Source of the DNA: Methylocystis echinoides
Lineage (GTDB): Bacteria > Pseudomonadota > Alphaproteobacteria > Rhizobiales > Beijerinckiaceae
Direction: 5' to 3'
Length of the DNA: 64,000 nucleotides
Assembly (NCBI RefSeq): GCF_027923385.1
Contig: NZ_BSEC01000001.1
Location: forward strand, 4,147,430-4,211,429
Shown: positions 27,907-36,724 of the stretch, in pieces
How the letters are laid out: each line of letters begins with the position of its first letter
Position numbering within the stretch: position 1 is the stretch's first letter
Notes under the pieces: model-generated
Seen by the model: only the letters and a program-made list of their open reading frames with translations
What the model was told of the DNA's origin: nothing
Database searches by the model: none
Translations under genes and position numbers: made by a program

Positions 27907-28185
27907 TCAGTCGATGAACCGCCCGACCGCGCCGGAGAAACTGAAACCGGCGTCGATGACGTACCAGGCGCCGATCAGCGCCAGGCCGAGATAGGCGAAA
28001 CGTCCGGCGTAGGGAATGAGCGTCACGAGAAAGACGCCGATCAGCGCCGCCCACCAGGGAATCTGGAACCAGCGCTGAAGCGTCACCACGCTCAGCGGGA
28101 TGGCGAGGATTGAAAACACGAGGAACGCCCAGCCCAGTGTCAGGCCGAGCGGCTTTTGCAGCGATTGTGGAATCCTGTCGAGCAT
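27907..28185 (-). CDS. small membrane protein of unknown function
   Basis: A 92-residue protein with three hydrophobic segments: LGLTLGWAFLVFSILAIPLSV, then WWAALIGVFLVTLIPYAG, then YLGLALIGAWYVIDAGFSF. Probably an inner-membrane protein. The start ATG 28185 is the only sensible one. Between its end and the preceding gene (27811-27906) is a G/C-rich palindromic stretch that may be a dispersed repeat or a terminator. Confidence 0.65.
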   Translation of the reverse strand: MLDRIPQSLQKPLGLTLGWAFLVFSILAIPLSVVTLQRWFQIPWWAALIGVFLVTLIPYAGRFAYLGLALIGAWYVIDAGFSFSGAVGRFID

Positions 28186-28412
28186 TTTCTTGCGCCTTTT
28201 TTTCCGTCGTCACTCTACGCCGCGCGAAAGGCGCGGCAAAGCACCTGCCTTCGCCGCGGCGCGGTGAAATGTCGCCAATCAGCCGCGGAAAAATCTTCGC
28301 AAAAGCGCGGGAGATTCGTTCAGCCTGTTTGAAATGGCGCCCCGAAGGTAACCTTTGGCCAAGCCAGAGCCGCTAATTTCTCACCTCATGACTGTCGTCG
28401 TCGTGAGCATTT

Positions 28413-29021
28413 ATGGTCAACATCGGTTCCGGAATGAGCGCTGACAATTCCACTCAGGTCCAGAGCGCACGCGTGCGTCTTTCTCTCGAAGGCCGTTACA
28501 TGCTCGTCGGGTCGACCGACGAACACACCTGCACGGCGATCGAAATGTCGCCCGCAGACGTCGCGCTGCGCGCGCCCGTCTCCGCCCCGCCGGGCGCGAA
28601 AGTCGTGCTTTATCTCAAGCAACTCGGCCGGTTCGCCGGCCCCATCCTGCGCACGACCGATTTCGGCTTCGAGATGCAGCTGGAGCTGACCCCCCAACGC
28701 AGCGACAAGCTCGCCACGCAACTCGCGTGGCTGGCGGATCGCCAGGCGCATGCGTCCGACAAGCGCAATGGCGATCGCATCGTCCCGCTGACGGACATCA
28801 CGATCCTGCGTCTGCCGCGCGGACGCGAATGCGTCGCGCGCGTGCGCAGCTTCTCGCACGCCGGCGCGGAGATCCTCACCGACCATCCTATCGCGGTGGG
28901 GGAGGAAATCGTCATCGGCAGGACGCCCGCGAGGGTGGTGCGTCTCGCGAGCGATGGCGTCGGCTGCGAATTCCTGCGGCATTTCCAGCCGGGCGAACTC
29001 GACGAGACGACGCGGCTGTAG
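28413..29021 (+). CDS. PilZ-domain protein (tandem)
   Basis: A 202-residue cytoplasmic protein with two PilZ-like halves. The first (about 17-105) has RVRLSLEGRYML, then TAIEMSPADVALRAP; the second (about 115-195) has RNGDRIVP, then ARVRSFSHAGAEILTD and GRTPARVVRLASDGVGCEF. PilZ domains bind cyclic di-GMP through an RxxxR and a D/NxSxxG motif. Here the second motif is degenerate in both halves (EMSPADVA, SFSHAGAE), so binding is uncertain. Such tandem proteins are common in Hyphomicrobiales and may control motility or polysaccharide output. Confidence 0.82.
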   Translation: MVNIGSGMSADNSTQVQSARVRLSLEGRYMLVGSTDEHTCTAIEMSPADVALRAPVSAPPGAKVVLYLKQLGRFAGPILRTTDFGFEMQLELTPQRSDKLATQLAWLADRQAHASDKRNGDRIVPLTDITILRLPRGRECVARVRSFSHAGAEILTDHPIAVGEEIVIGRTPARVVRLASDGVGCEFLRHFQPGELDETTRL

Positions 29022-29072
29022 CGCCCTGCGCTGTCCCCGCCCCGCCAGTGGGAAAGCGGGGCGACGGCGCCT

Positions 29073-29462
29073 CTACGGCCGCGGCGTCATCCAGGCGACG
29101 ATGGCGCCGCCGGGTTCGGCCAGCACCGCCATGCGGCCAACGCCCGCAATGTCGAAAGCCGGCTTGCAAATTCGCGCGCCCGCCGCCGACGCCTTCTGCA
29201 AACGCGCGTCGATATCGTCCACGGCGATATAGGTCAGCCAATGCTCGGGGGCGCCGGCGAAAGCGTCGCCCGTCATCTCGAACATGCCGCCGACGCGCGC
29301 CGCGCCGGACAGGATGATCCAATAGGTCATGTCCGGCGTCGGCATGGCCTCGAAGCGCCAGCCCAGCGTTTGCGTATAGCATTGCTGAGCGCGCGCCACA
29401 TCGTGGACGTTCAGCTCGCTCCAGCAGACGACGCCATGCGTCGGTTGCGCTTCACTGGGCAT
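29073..29462 (-). CDS. VOC-family (glyoxalase-fold) protein
   Basis: A 129-residue protein with two beta-alpha-beta-beta-beta repeats of the vicinal oxygen chelate fold. Typical pieces: CWSELNVHDVARAQQCYTQTLGW, MFEMTGDAFAGAPEHWLTYIAVDDIDARL in parts, AGARICKPAFDIAGVGRMAVLAEPGGA. Similar proteins are annotated as glyoxalase or bleomycin-resistance-like, but the true substrate is usually unknown. Single gene, cytoplasmic. Confidence 0.85.
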   Translation of the reverse strand: MPSEAQPTHGVVCWSELNVHDVARAQQCYTQTLGWRFEAMPTPDMTYWIILSGAARVGGMFEMTGDAFAGAPEHWLTYIAVDDIDARLQKASAAGARICKPAFDIAGVGRMAVLAEPGGAIVAWMTPRP

Positions 29463-29542
29463 ATCCGCCTCCTTGCCGCTTCACGCACGCAGTCTACCAT
29501 CGGCGCCTCTCCTGTCGATTGCGCCTTGCGCAGGAGGGGCCG

Positions 29543-30430
29543 TCAGCGCGACGCGGCGAGCCTGGCGCGAATGGCGTCGAAGCCAAGGCGGCGCGCCACC
29601 AGCCAATCCATGAGGCGCGGCGGGATCAGCCGCTGGGCGTAATGGCTCAGGGCGCGATTCCCCAGTGCGAGAATGCGCAAGGGCGGACGCGGCGCCGTCA
29701 GCGCGCGGTAGACCGCCTGCGCCACATGTTCGGGCCCGACGGCGGCGCGACCCTGCGTCACCGCCCATTTCTGCACGCGACGCGCGGCCGGGCCATAGAT
29801 CGTTTCGTCAAAAGCGGCGAAGGCGCCGTCCTCGGCCTTGTCCCATATCGGCGTGGAAATCATGCCGGGCTCAATGACGATCACCCTGATCCCATAGGCC
29901 GTCAGCTCCCGCCGCAGAGCGTCCGACATGCCTTCGAGCGCGAACTTCGATGCGTTGTAGGGGCCAAAGAAAGGCTGTGCGATCTTCCCCGCCACCGAGC
30001 TCATGTTGACGATCCGGCCGGGCGGCCCGCCCTGCGGATCGCGCGCGCCGAGCAGCGGCGCGAAAGCCTGCGTCACCTGCATCACGCCGATGACATTTAC
30101 CTCGAGCTGGCGGCGGAAGTCGTCGATCGGCACATGCAGCAGCGGCCCCGGCACGGCGATCCCGGCATTATTGACGAGGCCCGCGAGCGTTCGGCCCTGA
30201 AGCCAGGCCGCGACCTCCTGCGCCGCGCGCGCGACGGCCGCCGCATCGGTGACGTCGAAGAAGAGCGGCGCGACATCATCGCCGAACTGCGCCTTGAGAC
30301 GCTCGGCGTCGGCCGCCTTGCGCACCGAGCCAAAGACAAAGTAGCCCGCGTCGACCAGGAGCCTGACGCAGGCCTCGCCGATGCCCGTCGAGGCGCCTGT
30401 GACGACCACCGCCTTTTTCGCCTCGCTCAT
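29543..30430 (-). CDS. short-chain dehydrogenase/reductase
   Basis: A 295-residue NAD(P)-dependent SDR. The cofactor motif TGASTGIG is near residues 11-18, LVNNAGIA near 85-92, and the catalytic YNASKFAL near 155-162 with the preceding Ser in MSSVAGK. A long C-terminal extension (about 250-295) ends RRLGFDAIRARLAASR. Its ATG overlaps the stop of the thiE-amidase gene by 4 bases, so it is the last gene of the thiamine operon transcript; a link to thiamine is not implied by sequence. Substrate unknown. Confidence 0.9.
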   Translation of the reverse strand: MSEAKKAVVVTGASTGIGEACVRLLVDAGYFVFGSVRKAADAERLKAQFGDDVAPLFFDVTDAAAVARAAQEVAAWLQGRTLAGLVNNAGIAVPGPLLHVPIDDFRRQLEVNVIGVMQVTQAFAPLLGARDPQGGPPGRIVNMSSVAGKIAQPFFGPYNASKFALEGMSDALRRELTAYGIRVIVIEPGMISTPIWDKAEDGAFAAFDETIYGPAARRVQKWAVTQGRAAVGPEHVAQAVYRALTAPRPPLRILALGNRALSHYAQRLIPPRLMDWLVARRLGFDAIRARLAASR

Positions 30431-31806
30431 ACGAATATCCCCCGCAGCTCCAGAAGATGCGTCAGCGCTTCAATGGTCGAGGCGTCGGCGCGCCCGTCGA
30501 CGCAGGCCGTGCGATAGTGGCGCTGAAAGGCTGCGACGGCGGCCTCCGTGTCTTCGTCATAGACGCCGGTTTCGATGAGCTTGTAGCCAAACTGGCTGAG
30601 GCGTCGTTGCAGCCGTGCGACGCTGTCGCCCACCATCTCCGGCCCCAGCACCTCGCCGCCAGCGGGCTTCGCCTCGACATGATGGCCGACGCCCGCCGCG
30701 AAGAGCGCCGCCCATGGGAAGAATTCGCCGGGGTCGATCTTGCGGCGCGGCGCAATGTCGGAATGTGCGAGCACGCGCTCGGGCGCGATGCCGCGCCGCG
30801 CGCAGATGTCCCGCGAGAGCGCGATCACCGCGTCGATCTGCGCGGATGGATAGGGGCGCGGCTCGATATGGCCGGGATGAATGATCTCGATCCCGATGGA
30901 GGCGGAATTCATGTCTGTCTCGCCGGCCCAGCAACTTTGTCCCGCATGCCAGGCGCGCCGGTCCTCCGGCACGAGCTGCAACACGCGCCCGTCCTCGTCG
31001 ACGACATAATGCGCCGACACTTCGCGCACCGGCGAGCAGAGAAGTTCGAGCGCGCTCTCGGCGGTCGGCATGCCGGTGTAATGCAGCACCAGCGCCGAAA
31101 CAGGGCGCGTTCGTGGCCCGTGATTGGGCGAGACGAGCATGCGCGCGCCAGCGAAATCGGGGATGAAGGGTCGCGTCAGCTCCGGCGCCGCGCGCCAGGG
31201 CGCCGTCATCGTGATCCATTCCACCGTCCGCGAGGCGGGGTCCTGGGCGCGCAAAATGTCCGTGACGACGCAGGCGCTGTCTGCGCCGGCGGCGAGCGCG
31301 AGACAGGCGCGGCCCGGCGTGAGGCCGCCTATGGCGACGAGGGGAATGTCGCCGACGCGCTTCTTCCAGATCGTCAGCCGGTCGAGTCCCTGCGGCCCGA
31401 ATTTCATCTCCTTCAGCAGCGTCGGCCACACCGGCCCGAGCGCGACATAATCCGGCGAAACGGCGAGCGCGCGGTCGAGCTCCGCATCGTCATGGGTGGA
31501 GACGCCGAGGCCGATCCCGTGACGGCGCAGCGCCGCGACATCCGCGCCGGCGAGATCCTCCTGTCCGAGATGCACGAAGTCGCAGCCTTCGTCGATGGCC
31601 AGCCGCCAGTAGTCATTGACGACGAGCTGCGCGCCCGCGGCGCGGCAGAGATCGCGCGCCCGGACGATTTCGGCGCGCGCCTCCGCCTCCGGCCGATCCT
31701 TCACCCGAAGCTGCACGAGCTTCACCCCGAGCGGCAACAGGCGCGTCAGCCAGTCCGACGAGTCGACAATCAGATAGAAGGGATCGAGGCTTCTCTTGGC
31801 GGTCAA
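30427..31806 (-). CDS. thiE: thiamine phosphate synthase fused in frame to N-acetylmuramoyl-L-alanine amidase
   Basis: A 459-residue reading with no stop between two domains. Residues 1-199 are ThiE, joining the thiazole and pyrimidine halves of thiamine: KLVQLRVKDR, VVNDYWRLAIDEGCDFVHLGQEDL in parts, ALGPVWPTLLKEMKFGP, VAIGGLTPGRACLALAAGAD. Residues about 235-390 are an AmpD/AmiD-type zinc amidase (VLHYTGMPT, AHSDIAPRRKIDPGEFFPW) and about 400-455 a peptidoglycan-binding domain (VARLQRRLSQFGY). The TTG start at 31806 has AAGGAG seven bases upstream. An in-frame ATG at 31209 could give a separate 260-residue amidase. See findings. Confidence 0.8.
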   Translation of the reverse strand: MTAKRSLDPFYLIVDSSDWLTRLLPLGVKLVQLRVKDRPEAEARAEIVRARDLCRAAGAQLVVNDYWRLAIDEGCDFVHLGQEDLAGADVAALRRHGIGLGVSTHDDAELDRALAVSPDYVALGPVWPTLLKEMKFGPQGLDRLTIWKKRVGDIPLVAIGGLTPGRACLALAAGADSACVVTDILRAQDPASRTVEWITMTAPWRAAPELTRPFIPDFAGARMLVSPNHGPRTRPVSALVLHYTGMPTAESALELLCSPVREVSAHYVVDEDGRVLQLVPEDRRAWHAGQSCWAGETDMNSASIGIEIIHPGHIEPRPYPSAQIDAVIALSRDICARRGIAPERVLAHSDIAPRRKIDPGEFFPWAALFAAGVGHHVEAKPAGGEVLGPEMVGDSVARLQRRLSQFGYKLIETGVYDEDTEAAVAAFQRHYRTACVDGRADASTIEALTHLLELRGIFV

Positions 31807-31887
31807 AAACCGGCTCCTTGCTAGAGCGCCAGCCTTGGCGCCCGCATACGGTCGAGGAAGTAGCGGCGGCGCAAAGACCCCGCGGGT

Positions 31888-32712
31888 TCAACAGCGAAGC
31901 TTGTCCGGTTCGGCGCCAAAAGGCCGCCCGATCACCGGCGTCGAGGGCTCGGCCATGTCGCGCGGGGTCATCGGCTGGGCCAGATATCCGAGCCGCCCGG
32001 CCTCGACGGCGCCGGCGAAGGCCCGGGCCATCATGACAGGATCGCCCGCGCGCGACACCGCCGTATTGAGCAGCACCGCGTCATAACCCATTTCCATCAC
32101 CGCCGCCGCATGGGAGGGCGCGCCGAGCCCGGCGTCGACGACGAGCGGCACGCCCGGGAAATGCGCGCGCAGCGCCCTGAGCGCAAAGGGGTTGTTGAGC
32201 CCGCGCCCCGAGCCGATGGGCGCCGCCCAGGGCATGAGCAGCGCGCAGCCGGCGTCGAGCAGCTTTTCGGCCACGACGAGATCGTCCGTCGTATAGGGGA
32301 AAACCTTGAAGCCGTCGGCGGCCAGCGCCTTCGCAGCCTCCACGAGGCCGAAGACGTCGGGCTGAAGCGTGTCCTCCTCGCCGATGACTTCGAGCTTGAT
32401 CCAGTCTGTTTCGAAGACCTCGCGCGCCATTTGCGCGGTGGCGATGGCCTCCTTCGCCGTGCGGCAGCCGGCGGTATTGGGCAGGACGCGCACGCCGGTC
32501 TCGCGCACGAGGCTCCAGAAGCTCTCGCCCGCCCGCGAGCCGCCGGCCTCGCGGCGCAGCGAGACAGTGACGATCTCGCAGGACGCGGCGCGGATGGCCT
32601 CGGCGAGAATCGCGGGCGAGGGAAAGCGCGCCGTGCCGAGGAGGAGCCGCGCGCGCATCGGCGCGCCATAGAAGGTGAGAGGGTCGGCGCCTGTCATTCG
32701 CGTTTCTTTCAT
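31888..32712 (-). CDS. thiG: thiazole synthase ThiG
   Basis: A 274-residue enzyme forming the thiazole phosphate ring of thiamine from deoxyxylulose phosphate, dehydroglycine and ThiS thiocarboxylate. The Schiff-base Lys is at about residue 106 (DWIKLEVIG). [29 protein letters not shown] and [13 protein letters not shown] are the conserved phosphate-binding and active-site blocks. Start ATG 32712 overlaps ThiS by 4 bases; 32697 is an alternative. Complete and of normal length. Confidence 0.95.
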   Translation of the reverse strand: MKETRMTGADPLTFYGAPMRARLLLGTARFPSPAILAEAIRAASCEIVTVSLRREAGGSRAGESFWSLVRETGVRVLPNTAGCRTAKEAIATAQMAREVFETDWIKLEVIGEEDTLQPDVFGLVEAAKALAADGFKVFPYTTDDLVVAEKLLDAGCALLMPWAAPIGSGRGLNNPFALRALRAHFPGVPLVVDAGLGAPSHAAAVMEMGYDAVLLNTAVSRAGDPVMMARAFAGAVEAGRLGYLAQPMTPRDMAEPSTPVIGRPFGAEPDKLRC

Positions 32713-32906
32713 CCCCCCTGACGGGGCGTCACGATCTCCACCGCGTCGCCTTCACGCAGCACGATCTGTTCGCGATCCCGGTCGCGGACGAATTCCTGAT
32801 TCACGGCCGTGCCGACCTTCTGGTCTTCATAGCCCAGTTCGCGCAGCAGCGCCTCCAACGTGGTCGCATTGACCTCACGCGGGCGCCCGTTCACCTGAAT
32901 CCGCAT
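32709..32906 (-). CDS. thiS: sulfur carrier protein ThiS
   Basis: A 65-residue ubiquitin-like sulfur carrier, ending in the Gly-Gly (TPRQGG) that is converted to a thiocarboxylate. Internal blocks [11 protein letters not shown] and [20 protein letters not shown] are typical. The ATG at 32906 follows GGAGG. It overlaps the 3' end of thiO by 32 bases and the start of thiG by 4, in the normal thiOSG order. Confidence 0.95.
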   Translation of the reverse strand: MRIQVNGRPREVNATTLEALLRELGYEDQKVGTAVNQEFVRDRDREQIVLREGDAVEIVTPRQGG

Positions 32907-33885
32907 CGAAAACCTCCGGGAAATGCGCGCCATGCAGAACCACCTCCACCACACGGCGCGCCAGCGCCGGGGCGAGCAGGAAGCCGTGCCGGTAGAGTCC
33001 GTTGATATAGATCGTCTGGCCGCGCCGTATAAGACGGGGGAGATTGTCGGAAAACGCCGGCCGCAGGTCCGAGCCCATCTCGACGATTTCCGCCTCGGCG
33101 AAGGCGGGGTGGATCGCAAAGGCGGAGTTGACGAGCTCCACCACGGAGCGCGCCGTCACCCGCGCGCGCTCCTCATTCTCGATCATGGTGGCCCCCACCA
33201 TGAAGAGCCCCTCCCCGCGCGGCACGACATAGACGGGGCGGCGCGGGTGCAGCATGCGCACCGGCCGCGCCAGCGCCACATCGGGGCTGCGCAGAACGAT
33301 CATCTCGCCCTTGACGCCCCTGAGCCCCGGCAAAGCGTCGCGGGCGGCGAAGCCGCGGCAGTCGATCGTCCAGTCGGGCGACGGGGTTCGGACCTCCGCC
33401 GCGACGCCAAAATGCTGCGCAACATTTTCCATGCCGGCAAGACGTTGTGCGAGCGCCGCCATGGCGGCGCGCGGATCGAGATGGGCCTCCTGCGGGAAAT
33501 AGAGCGCCGCGTCGAAGCGCCCGGCGAGATCGCTTTCCAGCGCCGCCACGCCGTCGGCGTCGAGCCGCTCGAAATGGCTGGTGCGGCGGGTGAAATCGAT
33601 GAGCTCGGCGCGCTCGCGCGGCGCGGCGACCACGAGGCTCCCGGCGACGACCGCGACGGGAAGGTCCTGCGTCCAGAAGGCGAGCCCCTCCTGCCCGAGC
33701 TCCGCGACGATCGGCTCGGCGCTTTCGAGTTCGCACCAGGGCGCGATCATCCCGCCCGCAAAACGCGAGCAGCCCTGTCCCGGCGAGACGTGGCGCTCGA
33801 CCAGCTCGACCTCGACGCCGGCGCGTGCGAGCGCGTAAGCGGCGCAGAGTCCGGCGACGCCGGCGCCGATCACCCGCGCGCGCAT
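32875..33885 (-). CDS. thiO: glycine oxidase ThiO
   Basis: A 336-residue FAD-dependent oxidase that supplies dehydroglycine for thiazole formation. The dinucleotide motif RVIGAGVAGLCAAYALARAGV begins at residue 4 (GxGxxG), and CSRFAGGMIAPWCE (about 39-52) is typical of ThiO. DFTRRTSHFERL and the C-terminal YINGLYRHGFLLAPALAR are family blocks. First gene of the operon, 28 bases downstream of the TPP riboswitch. Confidence 0.93.
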   Translation of the reverse strand: MRARVIGAGVAGLCAAYALARAGVEVELVERHVSPGQGCSRFAGGMIAPWCELESAEPIVAELGQEGLAFWTQDLPVAVVAGSLVVAAPRERAELIDFTRRTSHFERLDADGVAALESDLAGRFDAALYFPQEAHLDPRAAMAALAQRLAGMENVAQHFGVAAEVRTPSPDWTIDCRGFAARDALPGLRGVKGEMIVLRSPDVALARPVRMLHPRRPVYVVPRGEGLFMVGATMIENEERARVTARSVVELVNSAFAIHPAFAEAEIVEMGSDLRPAFSDNLPRLIRRGQTIYINGLYRHGFLLAPALARRVVEVVLHGAHFPEVFDADSGERAPA

Positions 33886-33912
33886 GGTCCGCCCCTGAAG
33901 CGTGAAAAGCGA

Positions 33913-34042
33913 GACACCATCCCTCCGCCAGCATCGAACTGGATCAGGTTCAAAGGGTCGCGACGCCCGGCGCCTGCTGGCGCCCCCGCAGCCTCTCAGC
34001 CCCTTGGCGGCGACAGGCGCCGCCGGGAAGGGCTCCCCCGGC
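33913..34042 (-). ncRNA. TPP riboswitch (THI element)
   Basis: Read on the minus strand, the sequence contains GGCTGAGAGG and, further on, ACCCTTTGAACCTGATCCAG followed by a TGCTGGCGGAGGGA closing side, the conserved thiamine-pyrophosphate binding core. The extended hairpin between the two parts is GC-rich. It ends 28 bases before the thiO ATG, a placement suited to masking the ribosome site when TPP is bound. Controls thiO-thiS-thiG-thiE. Confidence 0.93.
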
Positions 34043-34210
34043 GGCCCGAGAGTCGCGCAAAAGGCCCCCTCGCGTCAAGCGGCGCGGCGGCGAGGATCGC
34101 CGGCTCTCTGGCCGCCTGCGCCCTTGCAAGACGGACGCGGATAGCCCACCTTCCGCACACAAGGCGCGCCGGAAAAATCAAAAGGGCGCGCGCATAGGGA
34201 GAGAGATCAC

Positions 34211-34762
34211 ATGGCGTTTTCCTTCAAGACAGGCGGCCTCCGCCTCGCGCTGGCCACGGCGCTGATCGCCGGCGCGCTCGGCGTCGCCGCCCCGGCTCAG
34301 GCGGCCAAGCTCGGTCCCTATTTCCCGATCCCCAACAGTTTCAACCTCAACGGCGTCGCCCGCGACGCGCTTTTGAACATTCAGTCGAGCTGGCTCAAGA
34401 ACGGCCTCGATCGGCTCGAAAAGGCCAAAAAGGAAGCGGAAGCCGACAAGACCACCCCCGAGGGAGAGGCGAAGCTCAAGGATCTCGACAGGCTGATCGA
34501 GGAAACCAAGGCGGAAATCGCCATCGCCTCGGACACCACCCCCGGCGAGAATCAGAAGGTCCGCAAGGACAAGCTGCTCACCAATGTGAACCAGTGGATC
34601 AACGAGCTCGACCATCTGGCGACCGAGCAGATGAAGATCGCCATCATGTCCGACGGCGGCGCCGCGATGACCGCCGAAAAGATGAACCAGCAATATTCCC
34701 AGTTCGCGGATGATCTCCAGAAGGCCAAGCGCGACGCCAGCGTCGAGAACTGGGGCAAGTAA
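34211..34762 (+). CDS. secreted helical protein of unknown family
   Basis: A 183-residue protein with a clear signal peptide (about 1-31, LALATALIAGALGVAAPAQAA). The mature part is Lys/Glu/Asp-rich and mostly helical: VARDALLNIQSSWLKNGLDRLEKAKKEAEADK in parts, DLDRLIEETKAEIAIASDTTPG, and KLLTNVNQWINELDHLATEQMKIAIMS. It contains no Cys. A periplasmic or surface role is likely. It is ended by a strong hairpin. Lies between the thiamine and Mo loci with no clear operon partner. Confidence 0.7.
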   Translation: MAFSFKTGGLRLALATALIAGALGVAAPAQAAKLGPYFPIPNSFNLNGVARDALLNIQSSWLKNGLDRLEKAKKEAEADKTTPEGEAKLKDLDRLIEETKAEIAIASDTTPGENQKVRKDKLLTNVNQWINELDHLATEQMKIAIMSDGGAAMTAEKMNQQYSQFADDLQKAKRDASVENWGK

Positions 34763-34801
34763 TCCACGACGCCGGAGGCGCGGGACCATTCTGACGCCGC
34801 A

Positions 34802-34832
34802 GAAACCGACAGCGACACAGGCTGTCGGTTTC
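34802..34832 (+). terminator. stem-loop terminator
   Basis: GAAACCGACAG pairs perfectly with CTGTCGGTTTC across a 9-base loop, 40 bases after the secreted-protein stop. No long T-run follows, so termination may be weak or bidirectional. Confidence 0.7.
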
Positions 34833-34905
34833 GTCACATCAGCTGCCGCCTGAGTGGTCGTTGCGCACAAGACGACGCGGCCAACCGCGCCCTTCTCGAG
34901 CAAAT

Positions 34906-34930
34906 CGCTATATACCGATAAAACATAACG
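34906..34930 (+). promoter_or_regulatory. ModE-type Mo-box
   Basis: CGCTATATA, then ATAACG at the far side of a short spacer, 45 bases upstream of the yqeB-like ATG. The half-sites match the known Mo-box pattern (CGNTATATA ... ATAACG) in the outer bases. A ModE-type regulator is encoded two genes along. Regulation by molybdate is inferred. Confidence 0.6.
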
Positions 34931-34974
34931 CTGGCCCGCAAATTGCTCTGGCTCACTCAGAAAGGGGCCTCAGC

Positions 34975-35841
34975 ATGCGTGACGTCAGCCCACATGGCTT
35001 TCTCTCCGATGGCGCCGAGCCATATGCAATCGTCCTCGGAACGAACGAGATCGCCTCCGCCATCGCGGTTCGGCTTTCCTGGGAGGGCTGTCGCGTCGCG
35101 CTGAGCCACGACCCCTTCCCGCCGGTCATCCGACGCGGCATGGCTTTTCATGACGCGCTTTACGAAGACCGCGCCGAAGTCGACGGAATTGTCGGCCAGC
35201 GCGCGGACTCGGCGATCGAGATCGTCCAGGCCCTCGCCGCGCCCGGCGCGGTCGCCGTGAGCGCTCTCCAGCTGACCGACCTCATCACCCTTCGGACCCC
35301 GGCCTTTGTCGTCGACGCGCGGATGCAGAAGCATCAGGTCACCCCCGACCTTCGCGGCGTCGCGCGCTGCGCCATCGGCGTCGGTCCGAGATTCAGGGTC
35401 GACCACAACTGCGACATTGCCGTCGAGACGCATCCCGCGCGAACAGGCGATCTGGTCGCGGCAGGCGAAACTTTGCGCGCCGACGGCGTCCCCCGCGCGC
35501 TTGGCGGCGCCGGCGGCGAAAGGTTTCTCTATTCGAGCGCCGAGGGCGTCTGGCGCACGCCGTTGGACATTGGCGCGCCGGTGTTCCGGGGCTATGTGCT
35601 CGGCTATCTCGACGGCGCGCCGCTGCGTGCGCCAATGGACGGTTTTCTGCGCGGGATCGCCCGCGACGGAACCTTCGCGCCCGGCGGGGTGAAACTGGCC
35701 GAAATAGACCCGCGCGGGCGCCATGCCTGCTGGACAGGCACGGATGCGCGCGGGCGGGCGATCGCCGGCGCCGTCATCGACGCGATCAACCGCTTGCCTG
35801 CGCGCGCCCGCGCAAGCGACCCGCATCAGGCGCTGAGCTGA
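34975..35841 (+). CDS. YqeB/EF2563-type Mo-enzyme maturation protein
   Basis: A 288-residue protein of the selenium-dependent molybdenum hydroxylase maturation (YqeB/EF2563) group. It begins with a Rossmann-like region (YAIVLGTNEIASAIAVRLSWEGCRVALSHDP, read in parts), has GVGPRFRVDHNCDIAVETHPAR in the middle, and GAPVFRGYVLGYLDGAPLRAPMDGFLRG near the C-terminus. ATG 34975 is chosen because the upstream in-frame extension from 34861 crosses the Mo-box. No selenium genes are nearby, so the role here may be general Mo-hydroxylase maturation. Confidence 0.8.
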   Translation: MRDVSPHGFLSDGAEPYAIVLGTNEIASAIAVRLSWEGCRVALSHDPFPPVIRRGMAFHDALYEDRAEVDGIVGQRADSAIEIVQALAAPGAVAVSALQLTDLITLRTPAFVVDARMQKHQVTPDLRGVARCAIGVGPRFRVDHNCDIAVETHPARTGDLVAAGETLRADGVPRALGGAGGERFLYSSAEGVWRTPLDIGAPVFRGYVLGYLDGAPLRAPMDGFLRGIARDGTFAPGGVKLAEIDPRGRHACWTGTDARGRAIAGAVIDAINRLPARARASDPHQALS

Positions 35842-35915
35842 CCCCACCGGGCTTTTGACATCGCCTCGAATAGTGTGAGACTGACGGCGTCGTCCTCGAG
35901 CCGGAAGCCTTCCGA

Positions 35916-36710
35916 ATGCCGTCAACGAGAAAGATTGACGCCCTGCTGGCGCTGCGGAGCGACGGCAAGCTCCTCGTCGGACGGGATCGCATCAAGGTTC
36001 TCGAGGCGGTCGCCGAGCACAAGAGCATTTCCAGGGCCGCCAAGGCGGTGGGCTTCAGCTACAAGGCCGCCTGGGACGCCGTGAGCGCGATCAACAACCT
36101 CCTCCCGAGCCCCGCCTTCGTGACAAAGGCCGGCGGCAGGAGCGGCGGCGGCGCCGAAGTGACGCCGGAAGGCCTGAAGCTGATCGAGACCTTTCACAGG
36201 CTGGAAGAACGTCTGTCCCGCATCTCCTGCGCCATTGCCGAGGAAGGGCTGGAGGCGGCGGAAGACCTGTCGCTGCTGGGCCTCGGACTGCGCATCTCGG
36301 CGCGCAACCTGTTCCACGCCGAGGTCGAAACGGTCAGGAAAGGGCCGGTCGACGTCGAGGTGACGCTCCGCATCTCCGGGGAGCACAGGATCTACGCCGT
36401 CATCACCAATGAGGCGACCGCGGATCTCGACCTTCGGCCGGGCCGGAAGGTCGTCGCGCTGGTAAAGGCCTCCTTCGTCGAGCTGGTTTCCCCCGACGAA
36501 ACCTCGCACGACCTTCGCAACACATTCACCGGCGTCGTCGCCCGCCGCATCGACGCCGAGCGGAACTGCGAACTGCAGATCGACATCGGCGCGGGAAAGA
36601 CCATGACCGCGGTTCTGCCGCGCCGCATCGTCGAGGAGCGTGGCGTCGCGGAGGGCCGGAAGGCGACAACGCGCTTTGCGCCAGAAAACGTCATTCTCGC
36701 CGCCGACTGA
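35916..36710 (+). CDS. modE: ModE-type regulator with TOBE (molybdate-binding) domains
   Basis: A 264-residue regulator. The N-terminal winged helix (about 8-110: HKSISRAAKAVGFSYKAAWDAVSAINNLLP in parts, VTPEGLKLIETFHRLEERL) is the LysR-like DNA-binding part of ModE. Two TOBE/Mop domains follow (about 125-190 LGLRISARNLFHAEVETVRKGP..., 195-262 NTFTGVVARRIDAERNCELQIDI in parts), which bind molybdate. It probably recognises the Mo-box at 34906. Lies between the yqeB-like gene and convergent mosA. Confidence 0.9.
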   Translation: MPSTRKIDALLALRSDGKLLVGRDRIKVLEAVAEHKSISRAAKAVGFSYKAAWDAVSAINNLLPSPAFVTKAGGRSGGGAEVTPEGLKLIETFHRLEERLSRISCAIAEEGLEAAEDLSLLGLGLRISARNLFHAEVETVRKGPVDVEVTLRISGEHRIYAVITNEATADLDLRPGRKVVALVKASFVELVSPDETSHDLRNTFTGVVARRIDAERNCELQIDIGAGKTMTAVLPRRIVEERGVAEGRKATTRFAPENVILAAD

Positions 36711-36724
36711 GGTCCGCGACGCTT

